Origin: Clostridia bacterium
Lineage (GTDB): Bacteria; Bacillota; Clostridia; Oscillospirales; CAG-272
Assembly: GCA_017938205.1 (NCBI GenBank)
Contig: JAGBCA010000072.1
Location: forward strand, 1 to 39,963
DNA length: 39,963 nt
Direction: 5' to 3'
Part shown: positions 7,852 to 17,200 of the stretch, in pieces
Numbering within the stretch: position 1 is the first letter of the stretch
Layout: every line of letters starts with the position of its first letter
Position numbers and translations under genes: made by a program
The notes under the pieces: generated by a model
Told to the model about the DNA's origin: nothing
The model's database searches: none
Seen by the model: the letters and a program-made list of their open reading frames with translations, nothing else

Positions 7852-9072
7852 ATGAATTTCAATAACGTTGATTTTGACACCTATTTTAAGAATTATCCCG
7901 ACAAGGACGGCTACTTCGGCAAGTACGGCGGCTCGTATGTTTCCCCCGAGCTGCAGGTTGCCATGAACGAGATCTCTGCCGCGTATCAGACGATCTGCAA
8001 GTCCTCTAAGTTCATTGCGGAGCTGCGCAAGATCCGCAAGGAGTTCCAGGGCAGACCCACTCCCATTTCGTATCTTGAGCGTCTTTCCAACAGCATCGGC
8101 ACGGGCGTGCAGCTGTACGTGAAGCGCGAGGATCTTAACCACACGGGCGCACACAAGCTCAATCACTGCATGGGCGAGGCACTTCTTGCAAAGTATATGG
8201 GCAAGAAGAAGGTCATTGCCGAGACGGGCGCAGGTCAGCACGGCGTTGCGCTTGCGACTGCGGCGGCGTATTTCGGTCTTGAATGCGATATTTATATGGG
8301 ATCCGTGGACATCAAGAAGCAGGCGCCCAACGTTGCAAGAATGAAGATCCTCGGCGCAAGAGTGGTGGAGGTCACGGAGGGACTGCAGACCCTGAAGGAG
8401 GCGGTGGATGCCGCGTTTGCCGCGTATTGCAGAGAGTATAAGGATGCGATCTACTGTATCGGCTCGGTTCTCGGTCCGCATCCGTTCCCCACGATGGTGA
8501 GAGATTTCCAGAGCGTTGTCGGCATTGAGGCGAGAGAGCAGTTTGTTGGCATGACGGGTGAGCTCCCCGATGCTGTTGTTGCCTGCGTTGGCGGCGGCTC
8601 GAACGCAATGGGTATGTTTGCAGGCTTCTTAAACGATCCCGTGGATATTTACGGCATTGAGCCTCTTGGCAGAGGCCCGAAGCTTGGCGATCATGCAGCC
8701 AGCCTCAAGTACGGCGAGGAGGGCATTATGCACGGCTTCAGCACCATTATGCTCAAGGACGAAAACGGAGAGCCCGCTCCCGTTTACTCGGTGGCAAGCG
8801 GCCTTGATTATCCCGCAAGCGGCCCCGAGCATTGCTTCCTTCGCGACCTTGGCCGCGTAAAATACGACGTTGTAAATGATGAGGAGACCATCGATGCATT
8901 CTTCACGCTTTCTCGCCTGGAGGGCATCATCCCCGCCATTGAGAGCGCACACGCCGTTGCATACGGCATCAAGCTTGCAAAAACGATGGGCAAGGGATCG
9001 GTTCTTATCAACCTTTCCGGCCGTGGCGATAAGGATATGGATTATATCATCGAAAACTACGGCATTCGTTGA
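7852..9072 (+). CDS. trpB: Tryptophan synthase beta chain
   Basis: A 406-aa PLP enzyme that condenses indole with L-serine to form tryptophan. Visible features are GRPTPI, the PLP lysine K102 in HTGAHKLNH, the catalytic glutamate E124 in AETGAGQHG, and the phosphate-binding GGGSNA loop. The length fits the normal TrpB1 family. ATG 7852 follows AAGGAGAAAGAAAA. No trpA or other trp gene is adjacent. A terminator follows, so it is expressed alone under the Trp T-box. The cell may salvage external indole or encode trpA elsewhere; the window cannot decide. Confidence 0.95.
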   Translation: MNFNNVDFDTYFKNYPDKDGYFGKYGGSYVSPELQVAMNEISAAYQTICKSSKFIAELRKIRKEFQGRPTPISYLERLSNSIGTGVQLYVKREDLNHTGAHKLNHCMGEALLAKYMGKKKVIAETGAGQHGVALATAAAYFGLECDIYMGSVDIKKQAPNVARMKILGARVVEVTEGLQTLKEAVDAAFAAYCREYKDAIYCIGSVLGPHPFPTMVRDFQSVVGIEAREQFVGMTGELPDAVVACVGGGSNAMGMFAGFLNDPVDIYGIEPLGRGPKLGDHAASLKYGEEGIMHGFSTIMLKDENGEPAPVYSVASGLDYPASGPEHCFLRDLGRVKYDVVNDEETIDAFFTLSRLEGIIPAIESAHAVAYGIKLAKTMGKGSVLINLSGRGDKDMDYIIENYGIR

Positions 9073-9125
9073 TTGCGCATATTTTGCAAATAATTGTTGT
9101 CAAAAACGAGATAAAAAAGGACTTG

Positions 9126-9165
9126 AAGCGCGTTTGCACGAAAAGCGAACGCGCTTTTTGTTTTG
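9126..9165 (+). terminator. Terminator after trpB
   Basis: Inverted repeat AAGCGCGTT (9126-9134) / AACGCGCTT (9148-9156) followed by TTTTTGTTTTG. On the minus strand the hairpin is followed by a weaker CCTTTTTTAT, so it may also end the minus-strand RNA at 9195-9395. Confidence 0.85.
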
Positions 9166-9194
9166 CTTACGCCCCGATCTGCTCGCATTTTTGA

Positions 9195-9395
9195 ATGCTT
9201 TGCTTGTGCGACGAAATGGTGGCAAGTGCATTTGCTGTACGGATAGGCGCCCACGACTGTCCTTTGGCGATTTCTTTGATACAGTGGGTGCCAAGCGTCG
9301 TGACATCGAGGTGCCGCCCCCCCTACAATGCTGCGTTTTGTCTTATCCCTGCGCGGAGGGCATTTGTGCACATTGCAAAAAGAAGGGCGCGAGGA
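9195..9395 (-). ncRNA. Rod-shaped structured RNA; 6S RNA candidate
   Basis: The region has no credible gene but nested complementarity over about 180 nt. In plus-strand coordinates: 9199-9203 with 9375-9379, 9205-9209 with 9368-9372, 9210-9217 with 9335-9342 (two wobbles), 9218-9224 with 9312-9318, 9236-9241 with 9299-9305 (one bulge), 9246-9253 with 9285-9292, and 9257-9260 with 9281-9284. One strand of a large central bubble carries a small hairpin (9347-9350/9357-9360). A long rod with a central bubble is the architecture of 6S RNA. The minus strand is chosen because a good promoter (9402-9429) fires into it; no comparable promoter is seen on the plus strand. Family membership is inference; the strand is likely but unproven. 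Confidence 0.5.
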
Positions 9396-9401
9396 TATGT
9401 C

Positions 9402-9429
9402 AGTATAGCTAAAAATCCCTTTGTGTAAA
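9402..9429 (-). promoter_or_regulatory. Promoter for the structured RNA
   Basis: On the minus strand TTTACA (9424-9429), 16 nt, TATACT (9402-9407). The predicted start is near 9395, just outside the closing helix of the RNA. Confidence 0.6.
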
Positions 9430-9474
9430 AAATAGAAAATTATTGTCAGAATGCACGAATTTGGTGCAAAGCCA

Positions 9475-9504
9475 TTGCAATTATATAAAATAAAGTGGTA
9501 TAAT
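9475..9504 (+). promoter_or_regulatory. Promoter of the large secreted-protein operon
   Basis: TTGCAA (9475-9480), an 18-nt A+T-rich spacer, TATAAT (9499-9504). The start codon at 9540 has GAGGAGA upstream. Confidence 0.7.
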
Positions 9505-9539
9505 CGTTACAGTAAAAAACTACTTATGAGGAGAAGAAC

Positions 9540-12500
9540 ATGAAGAATTTCAAAAAACTTCTTGTAACCCTGCTTGCCCTGGTGCTGCTGATCTGCGGTG
9601 CTACCGTGGTTTCTCTTGCGGCGGATACGCCTGCAGAGATCATCGCAGAGGCACAGATCCTTCTGGACCAGGCGGCGCAGGAGGACGGCTATATTGCAGT
9701 TCGCTCGCAGAAAATGCGTGAGCTGGATCAGCTGATCAACAGCAATTATGCCACGATCAAAAACAGTCAGGAATGGCGTGACTTCCAGATCGGCTACAGA
9801 GCCGCTCAGGAGCAGCTGAAGGAGGATAGCGTGGCAGAGGCCGCAAAATCCATGGATCGACTGTTTGACAAGGAGACCTCTGCTGCCGAGGCTTCGGCGC
9901 TGTATAGCGGTCTTTCGCAGCTGCTTTCTCTTTCCGGAGACGGCCGCGGATATTTTGATACGGACTCGGAAGCGTTTGCCGCACTGAACCTGCGCATGAA
10001 GGTCGGCGAGGCGATCGCAAAGCTGCAGGCCGCAGAGGACACCGTGGTTGCCAAGGATAAGGGCGCGGCTCTTCTTTGGATATTCAACTATAAGACCGCG
10101 TATCTTGATGAGGATGCGAGCGTAACGGCAGGCGCGGACTACGCGCTGATGAACGAGTGGTTTAACGAGCTCTACGCCGTGACCGCTCCGATGCTTTACA
10201 GCGAGATCCGTGCTTTGACGGATGAGGCCTGCCTCTCCAAGACGACCTTTGCGCGCGGCATTGAGATTGCCGACGAGATCGATTCGTATTTCAGCGGATG
10301 CTATTTTAAGGATGACGATACCGCCAAGGGCCCCACGAAGATGTACGCGGCCTTTGCGAGAGTATACGTATACCTCAATGAGATCGAGCGCACGAAGGGT
10401 CTTCTTGCGCAGGGCGCACATCTTAAAACCCTTGTTGCACTGCGTGAGACTCTCGTTCTGGACAACAATCCGAACGGCGAAAACTTTGCACGCTACGAGG
10501 ATTTCACCGCGCGCTATAATGCGCTTCTGAACATTGCGGATGAGGATTCTGTGCTTTCCCGCCTGTGCGCACTTGCGGACGGATATAAAAAGGATGTTGC
10601 CGACGTATTTACGGAGGGCTACACCGGCGCTCTGAAGGATGCAGCGGCGATCCGTGCGGTTGTGGATGAGCTTGACGGCTTGATCGCAACCTGCTATTTC
10701 CCTGCTACCGTCACGTATGCAAATGACCTTGCGGTCGCTTCGGCTTACGCAAAGATCTATGATTTTTACGTTGCTATGAAGACGATGGATACCGCGGAGG
10801 ATGCGTTTATCACAAGAAACAAGCTGTATAAGGCGGCAATTGATGCGTATGCGCCTCTTAACGCAGGCGTTCTGAATGCGGAACCGGCGTACAGAGATGC
10901 CTTCCTTTCGCTTTACAATAGCATGACCTCGCAGGCGAGCATCGAGATCACCACCATTCTGAACAAATGGCTCACGACCGCACAGTACAGCGATGCGAAG
11001 GATGAGGCGGGCGAATATAAGATCTCGCTTGACGATGCTGTGGCTGCATATAACAATCTGCAGACCTACTACATCACAAAGGATACCGCACTGTATTTCA
11101 GAGCCACCGAGGATAAGACCGTGACCGCGAAGGTCAAGCAGGCTTGCCAGAAGGTGGAGGAGCGGTTGATGCAGACGCTCGCCGATGAGCTTCTGGCGGC
11201 AAAGAACCTCATTCAGATTCCCGAGGAGCTTGCTACCGTGGATCCCGTTGGCCTTGCTGAAAGAGAGGCAAAGCTGGATGCGCTTCTTCTGCGCAGTGAC
11301 GGACTTGCGTTTTCATACGTGGATGCGCAGACTCTTGCACTCTTCCGCCACGAGCTGATCGTTTCCAAGATGCTCACCATTCTCTGCAAGGTTGAGATCG
11401 AATATGCAAAGGGTGCGGACGGTGAAGCCGCTTCCGTTGCCTTCTATAATGAATTGAAGACTTTCAGGGACGATCATCTGAAAGAGATCGATACCGCTGC
11501 AGAGGATTACGCCGCGTATCTTCTTTATCTTAACAAGGCCGAGGTAAAGATGGGCAACGCCAACGTTCCCGGCGCGCGTCCTTATCTGGATGCTCTCGCC
11601 GCGGTTGTGGATGCGGATAACTTTGATAAGGTCTACGAGCTGATGCACCTGCAGGAATACATGCGTCAGAACTCCATTACGCGTCCCGATCCCTCCGATA
11701 CCACCTCCGCAAGTGCTCTCTTCTATGCAGAGTATGATGTGCTTGCCGGCAAGGTAGCCGCTTGGCGCAAGGCGATCACGGATGCAAGAGAGGCGCTCGT
11801 TCCGCTCAGTGATTACAACCTCACCGGTATAAACGCATATGACATGGAGGACAGCGCGCTGACGGCTCAGCTTGCCAGCAACAGATTCATCGACCAGGAT
11901 AAGAGATACGGCGGTGCGAACGGCTCGGCGACCTGCGCTACCTTTGAATATATTACGGGCGGCGGTGACGGCTATATGAGCGCCTCGCTTCCGAGCTCTA
12001 CGGCAAACATCATCTTCGAGATGGATCTCACGACCTTCACGAGATGGCCTGCCAGCGGCGTTTCCTTCAACTCCAGTACGAACGGTCTGAATACGGGCTC
12101 GAGAATCTATCCCTGGATCGGAGCGATTAACGCTGCCGGACAGCTTCAGGTGCCCAACGGTACGGGCGCGAAATCGGTCGTTACCAACCGCGAGGGCGGC
12201 TATATCATTCCCGGCCAGTGGACGCACTTCGTGATCGTTTACAACGCTGCGGAAAAGATGGTCTCCTATTATATCAACGATGAAAGGATCGTTGCTGCCG
12301 ACGGAACGAACCGTTGGTCCTGCGCACTTTCGGATGACTTTAATTTCAACGAGGCGCTTCGTATCGGCCATAGCCAGGGCGGCGCGGATGCAGGCTCCTT
12401 CTCGGTTGATAACCTGCATATCTACGTTGGCGATCAGCCCCGTAACATCAATCTCTTCAGCGAGATGAGCGATGCACAGAGATTCGTTTACTACACCAAT

Positions 12501-14186
12501 TACGCAAAGAAATACATTGATTCCAACGGTGCGACCGGCACGGCAGCAGATGCCAAGCTGAGCTACGACGAGGCAATGGCTCTTCATACCCTGTACTGGG
12601 GCATTCCGGAGGGCGCGACCGAGAAGACCTACCTCTTTGATCCCAAGGCTGAAGGCTACGTGGATGGCGGCAGCGTAACGTACGCGGCGCTGAAGCAGGC
12701 GGTGGACGATTATCTTGTGGTTGCCGAGCAGGCAGACACCGTGATCGACAACGCGATGATTGCGGAGTGCTTTAAAACGGTCAAGGACATGATCGAAGAG
12801 CTCAAGGGCCTGACCGGTATTGACAATCTCACCGCGAGAAAGGGCCTTCTCGATAAGTTTAACGCTTATATTGAGGCCAACGTATCCTACCTCGCCCGTC
12901 TGAATGCAACGGATGCGGCGGCTTACGAGCAGTGCCTGAAGGACAGAGATGCGATCGTGAAAGAGATCGATGTTTACAGCAGAGCGAACGAGTATATCGC
13001 TATGGTAAATAAGCTTGTCGCGGCAAGAGACCTTTACAGCCGTACCGTTTACAGAGCGCAGGCACAGGATATGATGAAGTCGATGGAGACGGATGCCTCG
13101 CTCGGATATTTTGATCTTGAAGCGGTCAAGGCAGACGTTGCCGAGTTCGCGGCAGCGATCGCGCTCTTCGCAGAGCAAAGCAAGCTGCTGGACGATCAGC
13201 TGATCCGTGACAACAACGAAATTATCATTGACTGTATGGGCCGCTTCCCCGCAACACCCGAGGAGGCCATGAAGAATTACGCTTACCTGAATAAGTACAT
13301 CGTTCTTGTTCGCAGCATTCTCCTTGAGGGAGACTACGATGCAAAGGATGCAGGCGTGCAGGAGGCTCTCGCGGTTTACGAGAAGATGAACGATCTCTTC
13401 TACGATGCCCTGCAGAAGGACCATGCAGCCAGCCTGCAGGCCCTGATCGATCAGTTCAATACCGAGACCGCATACATCACTCGCCTCGGTATCTACACTG
13501 CAACCAAGAGCTATCTTGAGCAGAACGAAGCAACCATTGACCGTACGCACGATGCGATCAAGGGTATCTATTCTCAGTATGAGATCATGGAGGCACAGTT
13601 CGGCTCCGAGGCAGGCAGAGAAGAGGAATGGATCAAATACGGCGAAACTCTGCAGGCCAACACGCTGAAGTTTGTAAATATCGTAATGCAGATGCGCTTC
13701 TCGGGGAACTATGAGGAGCTTCTCTCCCTCCGTGAGCAGGCGGCTGCCGTGTACTACTACATGGACAGCACCACTGCCGATGCGCAGCTTGCCGTGGAGT
13801 ATTATCACACCTATGAAAAGCTTCTGACGTATAAGGCACTTTGCGGTGATGCGTTTATTGATGCAGCATACGCGCTGAAGAAGGCAAAGACCATGAAGGA
13901 TACCTATCTTGCACTGCTGGCGGCCAAGGCGGCATACGAGCTTGCCGATACGACCTATAAGGGTGCCTTGACCTATACCGAAAAGGCAGGCGAGAACACG
14001 TATACCGTAACGTTCTCCATGCAGGAGGCCGTTGAGACCTATACGATCGCACTTTCCCAGTACAACTCCTTCGTTACTGTCATAAATGGTGAGGTGAACG
14101 TCGTGCTGGATATCGTTTGCGCGGTTCGTGCAAGCTTCTCCGTAAACCAGCCGATCGTTGCACTCTTCAAGAAGTTTTACGATTGA
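9540..14186 (+). CDS. Very large secreted helical protein with an internal LamG-like domain
   Basis: A 1548-aa protein with a Sec signal peptide (positive MKNFKK, hydrophobic core to about residue 26, likely cleavage after SLAA). Most of the chain reads as long amphipathic helices rich in A, E, K, Y and D, like helical-bundle or spectrin-like repeats. Residues about 762-970 are different: beta-rich, with Gly/Ser/Asn and the pattern of a concanavalin-A/LamG-like jelly roll (GQWTHFVIVYN, YINDERI, LRIGHSQGG, VDNLHIYVGD). Such domains bind sugars or act as adhesion modules. No sortase motif, SLH domain or C-terminal anchor is visible, so it is probably released or held by its partner. It is followed after 24 nt by the lyase gene and presumably assists polysaccharide capture. 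No enzyme motif was seen. Confidence 0.8.
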   Translation: MKNFKKLLVTLLALVLLICGATVVSLAADTPAEIIAEAQILLDQAAQEDGYIAVRSQKMRELDQLINSNYATIKNSQEWRDFQIGYRAAQEQLKEDSVAEAAKSMDRLFDKETSAAEASALYSGLSQLLSLSGDGRGYFDTDSEAFAALNLRMKVGEAIAKLQAAEDTVVAKDKGAALLWIFNYKTAYLDEDASVTAGADYALMNEWFNELYAVTAPMLYSEIRALTDEACLSKTTFARGIEIADEIDSYFSGCYFKDDDTAKGPTKMYAAFARVYVYLNEIERTKGLLAQGAHLKTLVALRETLVLDNNPNGENFARYEDFTARYNALLNIADEDSVLSRLCALADGYKKDVADVFTEGYTGALKDAAAIRAVVDELDGLIATCYFPATVTYANDLAVASAYAKIYDFYVAMKTMDTAEDAFITRNKLYKAAIDAYAPLNAGVLNAEPAYRDAFLSLYNSMTSQASIEITTILNKWLTTAQYSDAKDEAGEYKISLDDAVAAYNNLQTYYITKDTALYFRATEDKTVTAKVKQACQKVEERLMQTLADELLAAKNLIQIPEELATVDPVGLAEREAKLDALLLRSDGLAFSYVDAQTLALFRHELIVSKMLTILCKVEIEYAKGADGEAASVAFYNELKTFRDDHLKEIDTAAEDYAAYLLYLNKAEVKMGNANVPGARPYLDALAAVVDADNFDKVYELMHLQEYMRQNSITRPDPSDTTSASALFYAEYDVLAGKVAAWRKAITDAREALVPLSDYNLTGINAYDMEDSALTAQLASNRFIDQDKRYGGANGSATCATFEYITGGGDGYMSASLPSSTANIIFEMDLTTFTRWPASGVSFNSSTNGLNTGSRIYPWIGAINAAGQLQVPNGTGAKSVVTNREGGYIIPGQWTHFVIVYNAAEKMVSYYINDERIVAADGTNRWSCALSDDFNFNEALRIGHSQGGADAGSFSVDNLHIYVGDQPRNINLFSEMSDAQRFVYYTNYAKKYIDSNGATGTAADAKLSYDEAMALHTLYWGIPEGATEKTYLFDPKAEGYVDGGSVTYAALKQAVDDYLVVAEQADTVIDNAMIAECFKTVKDMIEELKGLTGIDNLTARKGLLDKFNAYIEANVSYLARLNATDAAAYEQCLKDRDAIVKEIDVYSRANEYIAMVNKLVAARDLYSRTVYRAQAQDMMKSMETDASLGYFDLEAVKADVAEFAAAIALFAEQSKLLDDQLIRDNNEIIIDCMGRFPATPEEAMKNYAYLNKYIVLVRSILLEGDYDAKDAGVQEALAVYEKMNDLFYDALQKDHAASLQALIDQFNTETAYITRLGIYTATKSYLEQNEATIDRTHDAIKGIYSQYEIMEAQFGSEAGREEEWIKYGETLQANTLKFVNIVMQMRFSGNYEELLSLREQAAAVYYYMDSTTADAQLAVEYYHTYEKLLTYKALCGDAFIDAAYALKKAKTMKDTYLALLAAKAAYELADTTYKGALTYTEKAGENTYTVTFSMQEAVETYTIALSQYNSFVTVINGEVNVVLDIVCAVRASFSVNQPIVALFKKFYD

Positions 14187-14210
14187 TCAAAGTAAGGAGA
14201 TAAATAAAAT

Positions 14211-17200
14211 ATGAAAAACAGATTCAACAGACTGCTCTCTTTCTTGTTGATCGTAGCAACCCTGTGCTCCTTTCTGAGTATATTCGCCTCGGCCGCGTCC
14301 GAGGTGGATAGCTCGGTAAAGATGTTCTACAACCGTAAGTATAACGAGGGATGGGACTACACCAACGGAATGACGGGCGGCTCGGGCCTGACCCCCTACA
14401 TCAACCACGAGTATGATGATGATTACAACTACAACTATTACCTTGAGGTAACCGAGACGGGTGATTCTACGGGCGGCGGAAAGCTGACGATGACGATCCC
14501 GAACGGCTATCTGCCCACCACGGGTAAGACCATGCTCTCCTTCTCGCTGAAGCTCCATGGGGACAGCAATCAGGATTACGGCACGGTCGTTTCCGCAAAG
14601 ACGAAGCCCGGCGCGGAATATAACCTTCTTTCTGTCAACAAAAATCAGATCACCTCGCTCGGCAGCGTGATCGGAACCGTTACCAATGACGAGTGGATCA
14701 AGTTTGAGTTCCTGATGGACTGGAGCGAGAGCAGCCGTATCTGCACACTCACCGTTGAGGGCGGCGGCCTTTCCACCTCCAAGGCATTGCCTCTTGAGGA
14801 GGGCCAGCGCGGTATCTCCCTGCAGACCGTTCATTTCGGCATGGAGGGCCGTGACGTAGCCGCCCCCGTGCGTGCGTACGGTGTGGACGATCTCGTGTTC
14901 TACAACACGGCAAGCAAGACCATTGCGGAGGAGGATCTTTCTCTGTACGGCATGGGCTCGCTCGTGAAGGAAACCCTTGCAAAGACGATCGAGATCTACG
15001 GCGAGACCACCCTCGCTCCCACCGACTATATCAAAAAGGGTCTGACCATGAAGGTGGGCGTGAATTATTACATGACCGACAAGCTCGTTGACGATGTGCG
15101 CGGCACGTATAATCACACGAAGCTTAACATTTATGAAACCGAAAACGGCGATCCTTACGGCGCTCCCGTGAAGATCGACGGCGTCGTATACGTTCCCCTG
15201 GATCTCATTCTTGCACATCTTGGCTATGAATATAAGACGAGAGAAAATTCCGTTGAGATCTCCACGGGCGGCACGACCTCTGTTTGTATCACCGTTGGCT
15301 CCACGAGCGCATCCGTAAACGGTCAGCGCGTTGAGCTTGCGGGTGCTCCCGGCTTTGCCACCTCCGAGATCGACGGAGTGGAGTATAAGTATCTCGTGAT
15401 CCCGATGGATAACGTGGAGACCTTCTTCGCGCAGGAGGGTGCAGAGAATCCTCTGTACGTAACCTACGACGATATGGGTCTGATCTTCCTGTGTGGTAAG
15501 GATAATGTATGGAACCGTGTGGAAAACCTTACGGACATGGCCTCTCTCATGGAGAAGTTTATCTTCGATTACGACTATGAGAACAAGGGCGCGGGCTTCG
15601 GTGAGCAGCTCGTTAAGGATATGGAGGAGCACACCGGCTTTGAGCACCCCTATATCTATGCAAACCAGGATCGCTGGGATACGCTGCGTGCCGTTTGGCT
15701 CTGCAACGATCAGGCGGCCTATGATAAGCTGATGGCTCTCTCCGCTGTAGAGAAGGAGGAGCTTGGCATCAGCGGCGCAGATCCCGAAGGCTATAACGAG
15801 ACCCTGTGTGAATGGGTGCGTGGCAAGGTTAAGATCAGCAGAAATGACCCTGCATACATTCTTGCCAACGGCGAATGGATCGAGGAAGAGGGCGTAGAGG
15901 TCCCCAAGGGCACTACCGGCACTGCGGTCGAAAAGATGTATGCTGCCGGATCGGCTTGGTTCATCCTTGACGAGGAGGGCAATTACCTGGGTATGAACCC
16001 CGGTAGTACCGTCATCGGCAAAAAGAGCTACCGCGGCTCCATCGTTAACATGAACTACACTATAAACGGCGGTAATTATGACGACGGATACGATGCGGGC
16101 GGACGCTTCTCACTGAACACCACTAACCTTTCGGGCTACGCGTGGGGATACCAGCTCACGCGCGACCTCCGCTATGCACAGATCGTATTTGACCATATCT
16201 CCATCATCGGTGATACCGATATCTGGCCGCACTGGGGTCCCACGCACTTCCTGAACCCGGCCGACGGTACGACCAACGTTGCCCTCGCATACGACTGGCT
16301 CTGCCCTGCTTGGGATGAGCTCGTTGAGAGGGGCATTGCCCGTCCCACCGAGCGTACCGAGGTATACAGAGTCGTTGAACCCGGTGCTGAATCCACGCCG
16401 CTTTACTATATCACCACCGAGCAATACGAGGCACTCGGCCTCCGTGCTCCCACCGAGAACACCATCGTTCACAAGTACGTGAATGAAGAGACCGGAGAGG
16501 TTACCTATGAGGCTGTAGATCGTGCACAAACTACAACGCAGATCGAAAACAAAACATACAACCGCCTCGTTCTGGAGCCCCCGTCCTTCCCCGAGGTGAC
16601 CACCTACGATCGTAAGCACCTGGCCAAGATCATCATGGACCAGGGTGTTCACGAGGGCTGGCTTTCCATGGCCCGCGATATGACCGATCACCCGTCCGTT
16701 CGATGCCTGGGCGGCTTTGAGTGGAAGTCCAATACGGATAACTGGAACGCCGTTTGTACCAAGGGTATGGCGTTCGGCGGCATGATGACGCTTGAATACG
16801 AGGAGTTCCGTGCCGAGACCATGGAGCTGTTCGACATCATGATGTATTGGTTCTTCGTCAACGGTCTTGACGAGTATGCACCCGACGGCGCGTATTACGA
16901 GTCCGCCTCCTACTGGTCCTACGGTACCAACGCCGTATTCGCGCTGGCGATGGCTTATGATAGCGCGGCCGGCACCGATTACGGTATCATGGACGGCTAC
17001 GGCCTTGACAGAACCTGTTACTTCGCCGCAAACGTTGAGTCCTCCGACGCGATGATCTGGACCTATAACGACGCGGGCGGCGGCGGAAGCGCGCCCGACA
17101 AGAGCGGTATGGAAACCGGATACTTTATGTGGGTCGGCAAGTACATCGGCGACCAGGGCATCGTTGACCACCGTATTTATCAGCTTGAAAACGGCTTGAA

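Noticed and set aside
9057-9371. 104-codon minus-strand frame between trpB and the large secreted protein
   Set aside because: It overlaps the trpB 3' end and the structured RNA, lacks a ribosome-binding site, and its Cys/His/Arg-rich product looks random.
11313-13808. 831-codon open frame on the minus strand inside the 1548-aa gene
   Set aside because: It is the complement of a real secreted protein gene with a signal peptide and operon context. No ribosome-binding site or family motif is present.
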